Source: Methylophilaceae bacterium (lineage in GTDB: Bacteria > Pseudomonadota > Gammaproteobacteria > Burkholderiales > Methylophilaceae). Taken from it: a stretch of 64,000 nt of DNA. Within the stretch, counting starts at the first letter, position 1, and every line of letters begins with the position of its first letter. Location of the stretch: the NCBI GenBank assembly GCA_027488395.1, contig JAIYBT010000013.1, positions 56,917-120,916 of the forward strand, given 5' to 3'. The notes beneath the pieces are model-generated. The model did not search any database and was not told where the DNA came from. It worked only from the letters and a program-made list of their open reading frames with translations. Below are positions 39,493 through 48,886 of the stretch, one piece after another. A program made the position numbers and the translations under genes.

Positions 39493-41469
39493 ATGTTTGA
39501 CTCCCTCATAAATTTATTATTGTTACTGACCAGCTCCGTATTCGCGGTTGGTTTATTTCGCATTTTAGGTTTGCCAGCCATGCTTGCGTACTTTGCGATT
39601 GGGATTGTGTTGGGCCCGCATGCGCTAAGTTTGATTGCAGACGAAGAAGCAGGCCGTGAAGTGGCTGAGTTTGGCATTGTGTTTTTAATGTTTAGTATCG
39701 GCCTCGAGTTTAGCCTGCCCAAACTGTATGCCATGCGTAAAACCTTGTTTGGTTTGGGCGGCGGCCAAGTAGTGCTGACCCTACTTGCCAGTTTGCTTTT
39801 AGGCAAAATGGCTGGGTTAAGCGTGACCAGTGCGTTTATCATCGGCGCCGCACTCACCATGTCCTCCACCGCCATCGTGTCTAAAATCTTGATGGAAAGG
39901 GTCGATCTTAATTCACGCCATGGCCGCTTAAGTATTGGTGTATTGCTCTTTCAAGATTTGGCCGTGATCCCAATTTTAGTCTTAATCCAAACCCTAGGCG
40001 CGCACAGCGATAATTGGACAGATGTACTTGGTTTGACGCTCCTTAAATCATCCATTTTGTTATTTTTACTGTTTAAGTTTGGCAAAAACATCCTTAACTT
40101 TTGGTTTGAGCTAGTCGCCAAACAACGCTCACGTGAGTTATTTGTTTTAAACGTACTCATGGTCACGTTGTTAATGGCGGCCGCGACTAATTTTGCGGGT
40201 TTATCGTATGCGCTTGGTGCTTTTGTGGCAGGCATGCTGATTTCAGAAACCAAATATCGCTATCAAGTCGAATCAGACATTGCGCCGTTCCGCGATATTT
40301 TGTTGGGCCTGTTTTTTATCAGTGTTGGCATGTTGTTGGATATTACCGTGCTATATCAGCACATCGTGCTTATCCTGCTGTTATTGGCGTTGTTTTTACT
40401 GTTTAAAATTGGCTTGATTGCCATGCTCACTAAATTTTTTGGTTATGAATTGGGTGTGGGGGTGCGTACAGGGATTATTTTAGGTCAGGCAGGCGAGTTT
40501 AGTTTTGTGATTTTAGCGTTGGGCTTACAAACTCAGTTAATCAACGGCGAAGCGCTACAACTGGTGTTATCGGTGGCGGTGCTCTCCATGGTGGTTGCGC
40601 CCTTTATTATTCAAATCAATGGCCGGCTGGCGCGTAAGTTGGTCCGCAGTTATACCCGCAACAGCTCCAAAGTGGTCGATGCTATCCAAGAACAAAGCAT
40701 GGAGCTTGATGGCCATGTGATTATTTGCGGTTACGGCCGTAGTGGACAATATTTAGGGCGTTTTTTACGTGAGGAAAATATCCCTTACGTAGCGCTGGAT
40801 ATGGATTCGACCCGGGTGCAAGAAGCAGCTTCGGCGGGTGAAAACGTGGTGTATGGAGATGCAGGTCGGCGTGCTGTGTTGGAAGCAGCGGGTCTCAAAC
40901 GCGCCAAAGCGGTCATTATCAGCTATGCCGAAACCCGCGGCACCATGAAAGTATTGCATGTTATCAGCGAGCATTATCCCCAGTTGCCCGTGATTGTGCG
41001 CACGCATGATGATTCTGAAATGGATGCGTTACGCGATGCAGGCGCGGCCGAAGTGGTGCCCGAAATTTTAGAAGGAAGCTTAATGCTGGCCTCGCATGCG
41101 CTGGTGACCTTGGGCGTGCCACTCAATCGGGTGGTGAAACGTATCCGCTTGTTCCGCGAAGAGCGCTATAAAATGTTTAAAGGTTATTTCCGTGGCGTGA
41201 GCGATACGGATAACGCCACCGCTACCTTACCGCAATTGCATTCAGTCGAAGTTTACAAAAACTTTTATGTACATGGCTTGCGCCTTGACCACATCCCGTT
41301 TGAAGATTTTGCGGTTGAGGTGAAACAATTGCGGCGTCCCAATATGCCAGAGCCCATCATGCCACGCCCCGATATCGTCATGACCGAAGGCGATGTGCTG
41401 GTGTTGTTAGGTAGTAACACTGCGCTGATTGCCATGGAAGTCTATTTAATTTCAGGCCGTAAACCGTAA
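39493..41469 (+). CDS. Kef-type K+/H+ antiporter with NAD-binding domain
   Basis: 658 residues. About 12 membrane helices form the cation:proton antiporter-2 domain (1-380; the tract GAALTMSSTAIVSKIL is typical). A TrkA-N/RCK domain follows (HVIICGYGRSGQYLGRFL, about residue 400, with the dinucleotide glycines), then a TrkA-C domain at the end (LRRPNMPEPIMPRPDIVMTEGDVLVLLG). Such proteins move K+ out in exchange for H+, in some cases gated by glutathione adducts. There is no KefF/KefG-like partner next to it, so regulation by glutathione is unproven. Confidence 0.92.
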   Translation: MFDSLINLLLLLTSSVFAVGLFRILGLPAMLAYFAIGIVLGPHALSLIADEEAGREVAEFGIVFLMFSIGLEFSLPKLYAMRKTLFGLGGGQVVLTLLASLLLGKMAGLSVTSAFIIGAALTMSSTAIVSKILMERVDLNSRHGRLSIGVLLFQDLAVIPILVLIQTLGAHSDNWTDVLGLTLLKSSILLFLLFKFGKNILNFWFELVAKQRSRELFVLNVLMVTLLMAAATNFAGLSYALGAFVAGMLISETKYRYQVESDIAPFRDILLGLFFISVGMLLDITVLYQHIVLILLLLALFLLFKIGLIAMLTKFFGYELGVGVRTGIILGQAGEFSFVILALGLQTQLINGEALQLVLSVAVLSMVVAPFIIQINGRLARKLVRSYTRNSSKVVDAIQEQSMELDGHVIICGYGRSGQYLGRFLREENIPYVALDMDSTRVQEAASAGENVVYGDAGRRAVLEAAGLKRAKAVIISYAETRGTMKVLHVISEHYPQLPVIVRTHDDSEMDALRDAGAAEVVPEILEGSLMLASHALVTLGVPLNRVVKRIRLFREERYKMFKGYFRGVSDTDNATATLPQLHSVEVYKNFYVHGLRLDHIPFEDFAVEVKQLRRPNMPEPIMPRPDIVMTEGDVLVLLGSNTALIAMEVYLISGRKP

Positions 41470-41504
41470 ATGGTGTGCTTTAGTTTTTGCACTGCGGCGA
41501 GGCG

Positions 41505-42533
41505 ATGAATCGTCCTTCGGTAGTGGTGGTTGGCGGCGGCATTGTCGGCTGTATGACCGCCATGCAACTTCAACAACGTGGCTATCGGGTCACGGTAGTT
41601 GAGCGTAATCAAATTGCCGCGCAAACCTCAGGCGAATCCTCTTGGGCGGGGGCAGGAATTATTTTCCCGCTGTTGCCTTGGTTGTATCAACCAGTTGTCA
41701 ATCACTTAGCGTTGGCGGGCGCCCAAGCCTATCCCGCCATCTGTCAACGTCTATGGCATGACACTGGCATCAACCCCGAATGTGTGCAAAGTGGGATGCT
41801 CATTCGCCCGCCGTTTGATCTGGTTGCCGCACATGCATGGGCCGCGCAATATCAGATCGCAATCGAAGTGTTAGATGATGCCCTGTGGATAGACAGCGTA
41901 TTGCAAGTGCGCAACCCGCGGCTATTGCAAGCACTGAAAGCATGGTTGCTGCTACACGACGTGACCTTACTTGAGCACACGCAGTTAATGCCGCTGGAAG
42001 AATCAGCCCACCCCCTCACCCGTTGGCAAACCACCACCGGTGATTGGTTAGAAGCCGATGCCTTTGTCGTCACCTCCGGTGCTTGGAGTTTTGAGTTACT
42101 CAAACAGACGGCGATGCAATTAGAGATCAAACCAATGCGCGGCCAAATGTTGCTTTATCATTTGCCACCCAACACGCTGAAGCACATGCTCTATCACAAT
42201 GGGTTTTATATGTTGCAGCGCTTGGATGGGCATGTGTTGGCGGGCAGTAGCCTTGAAGATGTTGGCTTTGACACAGGAGTCACAGCGCACATGCGCGCTG
42301 AAATGCAAGCCAAGGCCGAGGCGCTGTGCCCTGCGCTTAAACAGGCGCCAATTTTGCAACACTGGAGTGGCTTGCGACCGGGCACTCCGCACAATATTCC
42401 CACCATTGGCCGCCATCCCAATATCGAAAACTTATTTTTAAATACAGGTCATTTTCGCTACGGCGTTACCATGGCACCCGCCTGTGCCAGCCAAGTAGTC
42501 GCACTGGTGGATGCCTATGTTGAGAGTGATTAA
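41505..42533 (+). CDS. FAD-dependent amino-acid oxidase, ThiO/glycine-oxidase type
   Basis: 342 residues from the ATG at 41505. The N-terminal FAD motif is VVVVGGGIVGCMTAMQLQQRGYRVTVVER. SGESSWAGAGIIFPLLPW is the segment that lines the substrate site in DAAO-like oxidases, and the C-terminal GLRPGTPHNIPTIGR with LFLNTGHFRYGVTMAP is diagnostic of the family. It could make dehydroglycine for thiazole synthesis, but it is 17 kb from thiS-thiG, so a role as a general D-amino-acid or glycine oxidase remains open. It follows the antiporter gene by 35 bases. Confidence 0.85.
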   Translation: MNRPSVVVVGGGIVGCMTAMQLQQRGYRVTVVERNQIAAQTSGESSWAGAGIIFPLLPWLYQPVVNHLALAGAQAYPAICQRLWHDTGINPECVQSGMLIRPPFDLVAAHAWAAQYQIAIEVLDDALWIDSVLQVRNPRLLQALKAWLLLHDVTLLEHTQLMPLEESAHPLTRWQTTTGDWLEADAFVVTSGAWSFELLKQTAMQLEIKPMRGQMLLYHLPPNTLKHMLYHNGFYMLQRLDGHVLAGSSLEDVGFDTGVTAHMRAEMQAKAEALCPALKQAPILQHWSGLRPGTPHNIPTIGRHPNIENLFLNTGHFRYGVTMAPACASQVVALVDAYVESD

Positions 42534-42641
42534 GATATTTGTTGAGATATCAATCAGCGCTGCAAGGGCGTATTGACGGCCCGTCGTAAAACCCTCTAAG
42601 CCTCAACCTTGATGGATCCGGTAATCGCAATATTGGATAAG

Positions 42642-43124
42642 CTAATCAGCGGCTGCCACCCAATCCCCACTTTTACCGCCATGCTTTTCGAGTAAGCCGA
42701 TGCCTTGCATCACCATGCCGCGGTCGATGGCTTTGCACATGTCGTAAATCGTTAACAAGCCAATTTGCACCGCAGTTAAGGCTTCCATTTCGACACCCGT
42801 TTGGCCAGTGGTTTCGCATTGCACACGAATAGTGATACTGTGTTGGCTCGCATCTGGCTCAAACGTAACGTCTACGCGAGATAAACTCAATGGGTGACAC
42901 AGTGGAATGAGATCACTGGTTTTTTTACTGGCTTGTATCGCAGCAATCCGGGCAATGCCAAGTACATCGCCTTTTTTGGCTTGACCTTGCATGATGGTAT
43001 GAAACGTGTCGGCTTGCATGTGAATGTGCCCCGTGGCGATGGCGATTCTTTTGCTATGGGCTTTATCGCTAATATCGACCATATGGGCATGGCCTTCGGC
43101 ATTGAAATGGGTAAGCGTAGACAT
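42642..43124 (-). CDS. moaC: Cyclic pyranopterin monophosphate synthase
   Basis: 160 residues from the ATG at 43124; a TTG at 43145 is in frame. With MoaA it converts GTP to cyclic pyranopterin for the molybdenum cofactor. Signatures: [66 protein letters not shown], and the C-terminal [12 protein letters not shown]. The motif GVEMEALTA contains catalytic residues. No other moa genes are in the window; moaC stands alone and divergent from the M48 protease gene. Confidence 0.96.
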   Translation of the reverse strand: MSTLTHFNAEGHAHMVDISDKAHSKRIAIATGHIHMQADTFHTIMQGQAKKGDVLGIARIAAIQASKKTSDLIPLCHPLSLSRVDVTFEPDASQHSITIRVQCETTGQTGVEMEALTAVQIGLLTIYDMCKAIDRGMVMQGIGLLEKHGGKSGDWVAAAD

Positions 43125-43207
43125 GGTGAATAAAGATGAACTCAAGCTGCGAAGCCGTTATCATAACAAGATTAAAAGATTGCCCCTAATGGCGGTTAAC
43201 GCTGTCT

Positions 43208-44761
43208 ATGCTTAATGTAACCCGACCTCACAAAGGATGCTCAACCCTGATCACAACGGCTTGCTGGTTGGCTTGTGCAGGCCTGTTGATCCTACCAAGT
43301 GTCAATGTAGCGAACACCACCAATGGTCGTTTTTCGGCGACACCTTATCCGTCTATCCTTGAGATCGAACCTGCGACCGATTCTTCTAATCAGTTGCCAG
43401 AGTTGGGGGATGCCTCACAAACGGTGTTGTCGCTGCGGGATGAAGAGCGCATTGCCAATCAAATTTTGAAACAAGTCGCCACCAGTGTCGAGGTGTTAGA
43501 CGATGCTGAAATCACGGATTATTTGGTTGCGTTAGGTAAACGTCTTGGCGAGAGTAGCCCAGATAAAAACCAAAAATTTCATTTTTTTGTGGTGCAAGAG
43601 CGCACGATTAACGCCTTTGCTATGCCGGGCGGGGTGATTGGTGTGCATACAGGGTTGATGATGGCCGCCAACAGTGAATCTGAACTGGCCAGTGTGTTGG
43701 GCCATGAAATTGGCCATGTGACCCAGCATCATTTGGCGCGCATGTTGGCCTCGCAAAAGTACGATATGTTTAAAAATATTGCAGCCACCGCATTGGCGTT
43801 ACTGGTTGCGCGCTCCAATCCGCAGGCGGGCATGGGTGCGCTCACTGCGGCCTCTGCTGCTGGAGTACAGCGGCAGATTGATTACACGCGGGAGCATGAG
43901 CGCGAAGCCGATCGCGTCGGGTTGACCATTTTAGAAGATGCAGGGTTTGATCCCAGAGCGATGCCAGCATTTTTTACCACCATGCAACGTGCAACGCGTT
44001 TTTCTGACGGCAATATGCCGAGTTATTTAAGGACGCATCCACTGACCAGCGAACGCATTGCAGACATTAGTAACCGCGTACAAAATCGGCCATACAAAGT
44101 GGTGAATGAGCAAGTGGCGTTTGCGCTGATGCGGGCAAAAATACGTGCGTTTCAATCCAGCCCCGCACAGATGATTGAAGAGTTTAAACATAATATCGCG
44201 GAAGGTCGCTTTCAAAATGAACAGGCCGAGCATTACGGGTTAGCGTATGCTTACTTGCGCGCCAATCAAGCTGTATTGGCCATGCAAGAGGTCAAATGGT
44301 GTGAGGCGCAAGCGATGAAGCTGCCCTATGTGGCCACGTTAAAAGCCATCACGCTCGCCAAGTTGGGTCAAGCGGATCAAGCGCAGCGTCAATTGATGGA
44401 TGCGATGGCGAAATATCCAGAACACCGTGCACTGGTATTGGGGCAAGCGGAATTGCTGATACAAAGCCAACAATGGTCAAATGCTATTCGTTTTATTCAA
44501 GCGCAAGTAGCGCGCTTTGATGAAGATGCCAAGTTGTATGAATATCTTGCTGCCGCTTACCAAGGGCTCAATCAACAAATGTTACGTCATCAGGCGTTGG
44601 GTGAAGCGTTTGTACGTAAATACGATACCACGCGCGCGATTGAACAATTTGAAATTGCCAGCAAAGCACGGGATGGTGACTTTTATTTGCAATCGAAAGT
44701 GGAAGCGCGCTTGAAAGACTTACGTCAGCAATTGTCGCGCGAACAAGCTGACCCCAAATAG
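43208..44761 (+). CDS. M48-family periplasmic metalloprotease with TPR repeats (BepA-like)
   Basis: 517 residues with a signal-anchor-like N-terminus (about 14-33). The zinc motif is HEIGH at 166-170, and the third ligand is in EHEREADRVG. The second half is a helical TPR region. This is the BepA/YfgC type of outer-membrane assembly protease and chaperone. It degrades or helps fold stalled barrels such as LptD, which fits the envelope theme of the region. The gene overlaps nothing; the SoxYZ-like gene begins 27 bases after its stop. Confidence 0.9.
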   Translation: MLNVTRPHKGCSTLITTACWLACAGLLILPSVNVANTTNGRFSATPYPSILEIEPATDSSNQLPELGDASQTVLSLRDEERIANQILKQVATSVEVLDDAEITDYLVALGKRLGESSPDKNQKFHFFVVQERTINAFAMPGGVIGVHTGLMMAANSESELASVLGHEIGHVTQHHLARMLASQKYDMFKNIAATALALLVARSNPQAGMGALTAASAAGVQRQIDYTREHEREADRVGLTILEDAGFDPRAMPAFFTTMQRATRFSDGNMPSYLRTHPLTSERIADISNRVQNRPYKVVNEQVAFALMRAKIRAFQSSPAQMIEEFKHNIAEGRFQNEQAEHYGLAYAYLRANQAVLAMQEVKWCEAQAMKLPYVATLKAITLAKLGQADQAQRQLMDAMAKYPEHRALVLGQAELLIQSQQWSNAIRFIQAQVARFDEDAKLYEYLAAAYQGLNQQMLRHQALGEAFVRKYDTTRAIEQFEIASKARDGDFYLQSKVEARLKDLRQQLSREQADPK

Positions 44762-44788
44762 CACTGCAATGAAATGAAGGAGTTGCCT

Positions 44789-45598
44789 ATGTTAAGAAGA
44801 ACCTTGGTAAAAGGATTGCTTGCCAGTGGCTTATTGCCAGTGATGCTTTGGTTACCAAAGCGCGCTGCTGCGGCGGCTTGGTTAACCGGCGCGTTTGAAG
44901 CGAACCAGACCCAAGCGGTGCTGGATGCGCTGCACGCCGATGCCATTCAGTCTCAACCTGCCATCATCATGGATGCGCCGCAAAAAGCGGAAAACGGCGC
45001 TGTAGTGCAAGTCGCCATCGAACTGCCTGGGCCCGCAGGCAAGTTACAGCAATTGGCAGTGATTGCCGATGCCAATCCCACCCCGTTGGTTACGCAATTG
45101 ACGGTGGCTGACACGGTCTACCCAAAATTTGTCACGCGGATTAAGCTTGCGCAATCTGGTGCGGTCATTGCCTTAGCTAAAGACCGTCAAGGGCAATTTA
45201 CCCAACAACGCCATCAGGTGGTGGTGTTAGAAGATGGTTGTGCCAGCATTGAGCGTGATGAGCCGTTTGCCAGCAGCATGAAGTTACGGGCTAAGCCGCT
45301 AGATGCTCAAGGCGCAGTGCCCGCACTGGTTGAACTTAAAATCATTATTTTGCATCCCATGCGCACGGGTCGTGGCAAAGATGACGCTGGACAAAAGCTG
45401 CCTGCGCATTTTATGCAGCAGATGCAAGTTAACCACAACGGTCACCGTATCATCGACGCCCAAACAGGCACCGCCATTGCACGTAACCCATACTTTACCT
45501 TTTATTTAACCCAGGCCAAGGTGGGCGATGTGATTAGCGTGAGTTGGCAAGATAACCTTGGGTATAGTGGGCAGGGCGAAATTAAAGTCAGTACATAA
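44789..45598 (+). CDS. Quinoprotein-associated SoxYZ-like fused carrier
   Basis: 269 residues. The ATG at 44789 follows AAGGAG at 6 bases; an ATG five codons earlier overlaps that site. The N-terminus LRRTLVKG with a hydrophobic stretch is a Tat-like signal (export folded). Residues about 31-155 resemble SoxY and 165-269 SoxZ, in one chain. The SoxY carrier Cys is replaced in position by Cys151 (EDGCAS), which lies between the domains instead of at a free C-terminus. Such fusions occur with PQQ-dependent dehydrogenases and are predicted electron or intermediate carriers. No other sox genes are here. See the Zn hydrolase at 7.4 kb and pqqA at 59.9 kb. Confidence 0.85.
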   Translation: MLRRTLVKGLLASGLLPVMLWLPKRAAAAAWLTGAFEANQTQAVLDALHADAIQSQPAIIMDAPQKAENGAVVQVAIELPGPAGKLQQLAVIADANPTPLVTQLTVADTVYPKFVTRIKLAQSGAVIALAKDRQGQFTQQRHQVVVLEDGCASIERDEPFASSMKLRAKPLDAQGAVPALVELKIIILHPMRTGRGKDDAGQKLPAHFMQQMQVNHNGHRIIDAQTGTAIARNPYFTFYLTQAKVGDVISVSWQDNLGYSGQGEIKVST

Positions 45599-45613
45599 AC
45601 TGATGCAGGCAAG

Positions 45614-45654
45614 ATTGATTAGTTTAATTTATCAAATGAATTAATATAATCAAT
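45614..45654. promoter_or_regulatory. AT-rich inverted repeat upstream of ahpC
   Basis: ATTGATTA (45614-45621) and TAATCAAT (45647-45654) are perfect inverted halves 25 bases apart, overlapping a TATAAT at 45645-45650. The span suits a dimeric regulator such as a peroxide sensor, but the classical OxyR half-sites are not recognisable, so this is only a candidate operator. Confidence 0.4.
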
Positions 45655-45767
45655 TTTACATATAAAATAGTGCACACTACAATGCACGCAATCGAAATGC
45701 AGCAAGCTTTTTTAATCACCGGTGATCACGTATCACTATTTTTTTATTTCACAACAAGGAGAACACC

Positions 45768-46331
45768 ATGTCTTTGATTAATACAGCAGTACAACCATTT
45801 AAAGCACAAGCCTTCCTCAATGGAAAATTTATTGAAGTGACTGAGGCTAGCCTCAAAGGTAAATGGTCTGTATTGATTTTTATGCCAGCAGCGTTCACCT
45901 TTAACTGCCCAACCGAAGTGGAAGATGCAGCAGACAACTATGCTGAATTCCAAAAAGTAGGTGCAGAAGTGTACATTGTGACCACCGATACCCACTTCTC
46001 ACACAAAGTGTGGCACGAAACTTCACCAGCTGTTGGCAAGGCTAAATTCCCATTAGTGGGTGACCCAACACATCAATTGACCCGTGCGTTTGACGTGCAT
46101 ATTGATGAAGAAGGCTTGGCATTGCGCGGTACGTTTGTGATTAACCCAGATGGCGTGATCAAAACAGCCGAAGTGCACAGCAATGAAATTGCACGTGACG
46201 TAAAAGAAACATTACGTAAATTGAAAGCGGCGCAATACACGGCTGCAAACCCTGGTCAAGTGTGCCCAGCAAAATGGAATGAAGGCGCACAAACCTTGAC
46301 ACCATCGTTAGATTTAGTCGGTAAGATTTAA
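45768..46331 (+). CDS. ahpC: Alkyl hydroperoxide reductase subunit C (peroxiredoxin)
   Basis: 187 residues, 2-Cys peroxiredoxin. The peroxidatic cysteine is Cys47 (TFNCPTE) and the resolving cysteine Cys166 (GQVCPAKW). It reduces peroxides and is itself reduced by AhpF. The ribosome site and start context (GGAGAACACC before the ATG) are the same as those of ahpF, which follows after 195 bases containing hairpins. Confidence 0.97.
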   Translation: MSLINTAVQPFKAQAFLNGKFIEVTEASLKGKWSVLIFMPAAFTFNCPTEVEDAADNYAEFQKVGAEVYIVTTDTHFSHKVWHETSPAVGKAKFPLVGDPTHQLTRAFDVHIDEEGLALRGTFVINPDGVIKTAEVHSNEIARDVKETLRKLKAAQYTAANPGQVCPAKWNEGAQTLTPSLDLVGKI

Positions 46332-46382
46332 GTGAGTGTGACTGGATGCGCATGGGTTCAAAGACACATAGCGTATCCCCTA

Positions 46383-46509
46383 CGCCCTGAACTAAGTGTC
46401 AGGGCGCTGAGGCGAGTGCATGTTTGAAACAGCTACGTGTATTTGCCTCAGCGAAATTCCCCCCAACCCGAATAAATACACCATCGATTGGTGCGGGTGC
46501 GTGCACCCG
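46383..46509 (+). other. Three stem-loops between ahpC and ahpF
   Basis: First: CGCCCTGA / TCAGGGCG (46383-46390, 46399-46406). Second: CGCTGAGGC / GCCTCAGCG (46405-46413, 46445-46453), whose 5' arm overlaps the first stem by two bases. Third: CGGGTGC / GCACCCG (46494-46500, 46503-46509) just before the ahpF ribosome site. None has a T-run. They could adjust the ratio of ahpF to ahpC by processing or attenuation. Confidence 0.55.
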
Positions 46510-46526
46510 AATGAATGGAGAACACC

Positions 46527-48092
46527 ATGTTAGATGATACCTTGAAGACCCAATTACAAACGTATTTGGGCATGTTGCGTCAACCCATACGTTTAATTGC
46601 CAGCTTGGATCAAACGGCAAAAGCCAGCGAAATGCGTACCCTGTTGCAAGAAATTGCGGCTTTGTCAGATAAAGTCAGTTTGGATGAGCAAGGCCAAGAC
46701 GCGCGTAAACCATCCTTTGTGATTGCGCGTGAAGGCGAAACGCATGGCGTACGCTTTGCGGCGATTCCGTTAGGCCATGAATTTACCTCATTGGTATTGG
46801 CACTGCTGTGGACAGGCGGTCATCCGCCAAAAGTTGAAGCGGATGTGATTGAGCAAATTAAAGGCTTGGATCGCGACCTCAATTTTGAAGTCTACATGAG
46901 CTTGTCTTGTCACAACTGTCCTGATGTAGTACAAGCCACCACATTGATGGCGGTATTCAATCCACGAGTCAGCACAACGGTGATTGATGGCGCGTTGTAT
47001 CAAGACGAAGTAAATACACGCAACGTTATGGCGGTGCCCGCGACCTTCTTAAATGGTGAAATGTTTGCCTCTGGTCGCATGTTGGTAGAAGAAATTTTAG
47101 CCAAGGTGGATACCAGTGTGGTCGCCAAAGAGGCCGAAAAACTAAACGCCAAAGCGCCGTTTGATGTATTGGTGGTCGGCGGTGGGCCTGCAGGTGCGGC
47201 TGCTGCGATCTACGCTGCGCGTAAAGGGATCCGTACGGGTATTGTGGCAGAACGTTTTGGTGGCCAAGTCAATGACACCTTAGCCATTGAAAACTTTATT
47301 TCTGTGAAAGAAACCGAAGGGCCTAAATTAGTTATGGCACTCGAAGAGCATGTCAAAAGCTACGATGTTGAGATCATGCCGATGCAACGTGCGGCTGGCT
47401 TAGCTGAACCTGAAAAAACCGATAGCAAACACGCTGGCTTAATCGAAGTTAAACTCGAAAGCGGCGCCACATTGCGCAGTAAATCGGTCATTTTAGCCAC
47501 GGGCGCACGTTGGAAAGAGCTTAACGTACCTGGCGAATTGGCATACAAAAACAAAGGGGTCGCCTATTGCCCGCATTGTGACGGACCGCTGTTTAAAGGC
47601 AAACACGTTGCCGTGATTGGTGGCGGTAACTCAGGGGTAGAAGCCGCGATTGATTTGGCTGGTGTGGTTGGTCATGTGACTATTTTACAATTTGATACCG
47701 AGCTCAAGGCCGATGCCGTATTGCAACGTAAACTGCGCTCACTGGAAAATGTCACCATTTTAACCAGCGCGCAAACCACTGAAATCACTGGCGATGGCAC
47801 CCGTGTCAATGGCTTAACTTACACCGACCGCGTCAGTGGTGAGCAAAAGCACATTGATCTAGAAGGCGTATTTATTCAGATTGGCTTGGTGCCCAACAGC
47901 GATTGGCTCAAAGGCACACTTAACTTGAGCAAATATGGTGAGGTTGAAATTAATCATCATAATGCGACCTCACTGCCTGGTGTATTTGCCGCAGGCGATG
48001 TCACTACCATCCCTTACAAGCAAATCATTATTGCGATGGGTGAGGGCTCTAATGCCGCGTTAGGTGCGTTTGATTATCTGATTCGTCAATAA
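46527..48092 (+). CDS. ahpF: Alkyl hydroperoxide reductase subunit F
   Basis: 521 residues from the ATG at 46527, behind GGAG. A flavoprotein disulfide reductase that recycles AhpC with NAD(P)H. The N-terminal domain has tandem thioredoxin folds with Cys-x2-Cys (SCHNCPD); the FAD domain begins [22 protein letters not shown]; the redox CPHCDGP lies near residue 350; and the NADH motif is [17 protein letters not shown]. The C-terminal [12 protein letters not shown] closes the FAD site. A strong terminator follows. Confidence 0.97.
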   Translation: MLDDTLKTQLQTYLGMLRQPIRLIASLDQTAKASEMRTLLQEIAALSDKVSLDEQGQDARKPSFVIAREGETHGVRFAAIPLGHEFTSLVLALLWTGGHPPKVEADVIEQIKGLDRDLNFEVYMSLSCHNCPDVVQATTLMAVFNPRVSTTVIDGALYQDEVNTRNVMAVPATFLNGEMFASGRMLVEEILAKVDTSVVAKEAEKLNAKAPFDVLVVGGGPAGAAAAIYAARKGIRTGIVAERFGGQVNDTLAIENFISVKETEGPKLVMALEEHVKSYDVEIMPMQRAAGLAEPEKTDSKHAGLIEVKLESGATLRSKSVILATGARWKELNVPGELAYKNKGVAYCPHCDGPLFKGKHVAVIGGGNSGVEAAIDLAGVVGHVTILQFDTELKADAVLQRKLRSLENVTILTSAQTTEITGDGTRVNGLTYTDRVSGEQKHIDLEGVFIQIGLVPNSDWLKGTLNLSKYGEVEINHHNATSLPGVFAAGDVTTIPYKQIIIAMGEGSNAALGAFDYLIRQ

Positions 48093-48119
48093 GCAGTATT
48101 TAATTCGTTATTCACATTA

Positions 48120-48147
48120 AAAACGGCTATCGCAAGATAGCCGTTTT
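48120..48147. terminator. Terminator between ahpF and the DUF2892 gene
   Basis: AAAACGGCTATC / GATAGCCGTTTT, twelve perfect pairs closed by a GCAA tetraloop; serves both strands. Confidence 0.92.
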
Positions 48148-48148
48148 G

Positions 48149-48337
48149 CTATTTACATTGACAAGTATTGATTTTAAAAAAGGCATAAGCAGGGCAATAA
48201 TTAAACATTGCAGTCGTCAATGGCAACACCCCTAACCAAGCCCAGACCGGGCCTTGGTAAAACAACACCCACACAATCAGCGCAAGTCCTATTACGGTTC
48301 TTAACACCCGATCTACCCCACTCATATTTGAATTCAT
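48149..48337 (-). CDS. DUF2892 small membrane protein
   Basis: 62 residues with two hydrophobic helices (about 14-29 and 33-45) and conserved features NMSGVDRVLRTVIGLAL and FNYCPAYAFFKINTC. This matches the membrane part of YgaP-like proteins, here without the rhodanese domain. AAGGAG stands upstream of the start. Cysteines near the second helix may matter for sulfur handling; function is unknown. Confidence 0.85.
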   Translation of the reverse strand: MNSNMSGVDRVLRTVIGLALIVWVLFYQGPVWAWLGVLPLTTAMFNYCPAYAFFKINTCQCK

Positions 48338-48596
48338 CTTAGCGCTCCTTAGTGATTACAACGCGCAACATGCGCCTGCAATACACCACCGTACACGCAA
48401 ATTTAAAGCATCACTGTCTGCTAGGCATCGTTCGCAGGTGTGACGCAAACATAGTTGTTAATTGAAGAAGGTGGACAACACAATATTAAACAATCACTCG
48501 CTTAGACCCACGCTTTCCGCGCATGCGCTACAAACATTGCTAGCTAAAATCACTACGCGAGGATAGTAGTATGCAGCCAAACAGATTGACCCTCGC
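48338..48596. other. Gene-free spacer before the toxin-antitoxin operon
   Basis: No gene is visible. TTGACC at 48586-48591 is a candidate -35 box for the toxin-antitoxin operon, with the -10 region (TAAGCT, 48609-48614) inside the palindrome; spacing 17. The -10 is poor. Confidence 0.35.
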
Positions 48597-48634
48597 ATTC
48601 AACTGGACTAAGCTTAGTCCAGTTGAATATTCAA
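48597..48634. promoter_or_regulatory. 32-bp perfect palindrome, likely operator of the toxin-antitoxin operon
   Basis: The half-site ATTCAACTGGACTAAG (48597-48612) is followed directly by its exact reverse complement (48613-48628), so there is no spacer. A second, 12-bp perfect palindrome, TTGAATATTCAA (48623-48634), overlaps its end. Both lie 16-54 bases before the antitoxin start. Phd-type antitoxins repress their own operon at such sites, so autoregulation is likely. Confidence 0.75.
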
Positions 48635-48649
48635 TCAGGGTGCTCAAAC

Positions 48650-48883
48650 ATGCAAATCATTAACATCCATGATGCAAAAACACAGTTTTCACGTTACGTT
48701 GACCAAGCAGCAGCAGGTGAAGAAATTACCATTGCACGTGCAGGCAAGCCAGTGGCTCGCCTAGTGCCTTTAGCGCACAAACCTGTTCGTCAACTTGGAT
48801 TAGGCAAAGGCAAATTCACTATTCCAGAAAATTTTGACACCCAAAATCAAGATGAGATTTTAAAGATGTTTGAAAGCCATTAA
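48650..48883 (+). CDS. Phd/YefM-type antitoxin
   Basis: 77 residues from the ATG at 48650; the frame extends upstream through the palindrome but without a suitable start. Typical Phd N-terminus: INIHDAKTQFSRYVDQAAAGEEITIARAGKPVARLVPL. The C-terminal 35 residues would neutralise the toxin. It is 3 bases ahead of the PIN toxin gene and behind a large palindrome. Confidence 0.9.
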   Translation: MQIINIHDAKTQFSRYVDQAAAGEEITIARAGKPVARLVPLAHKPVRQLGLGKGKFTIPENFDTQNQDEILKMFESH

Positions 48884-48886
48884 AGT

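Noticed and set aside
45600..45767. Classical OxyR site upstream of ahpC
   Set aside because: Four ATAG/CTAT-type half-sites at 10-11-base spacing could not be found; only a different dyad is present.
48120..48147. Possible small RNA at the very stable GCAA-tetraloop hairpin
   Set aside because: Position and symmetry fit a bidirectional terminator between two convergent genes; no independent promoter is seen.
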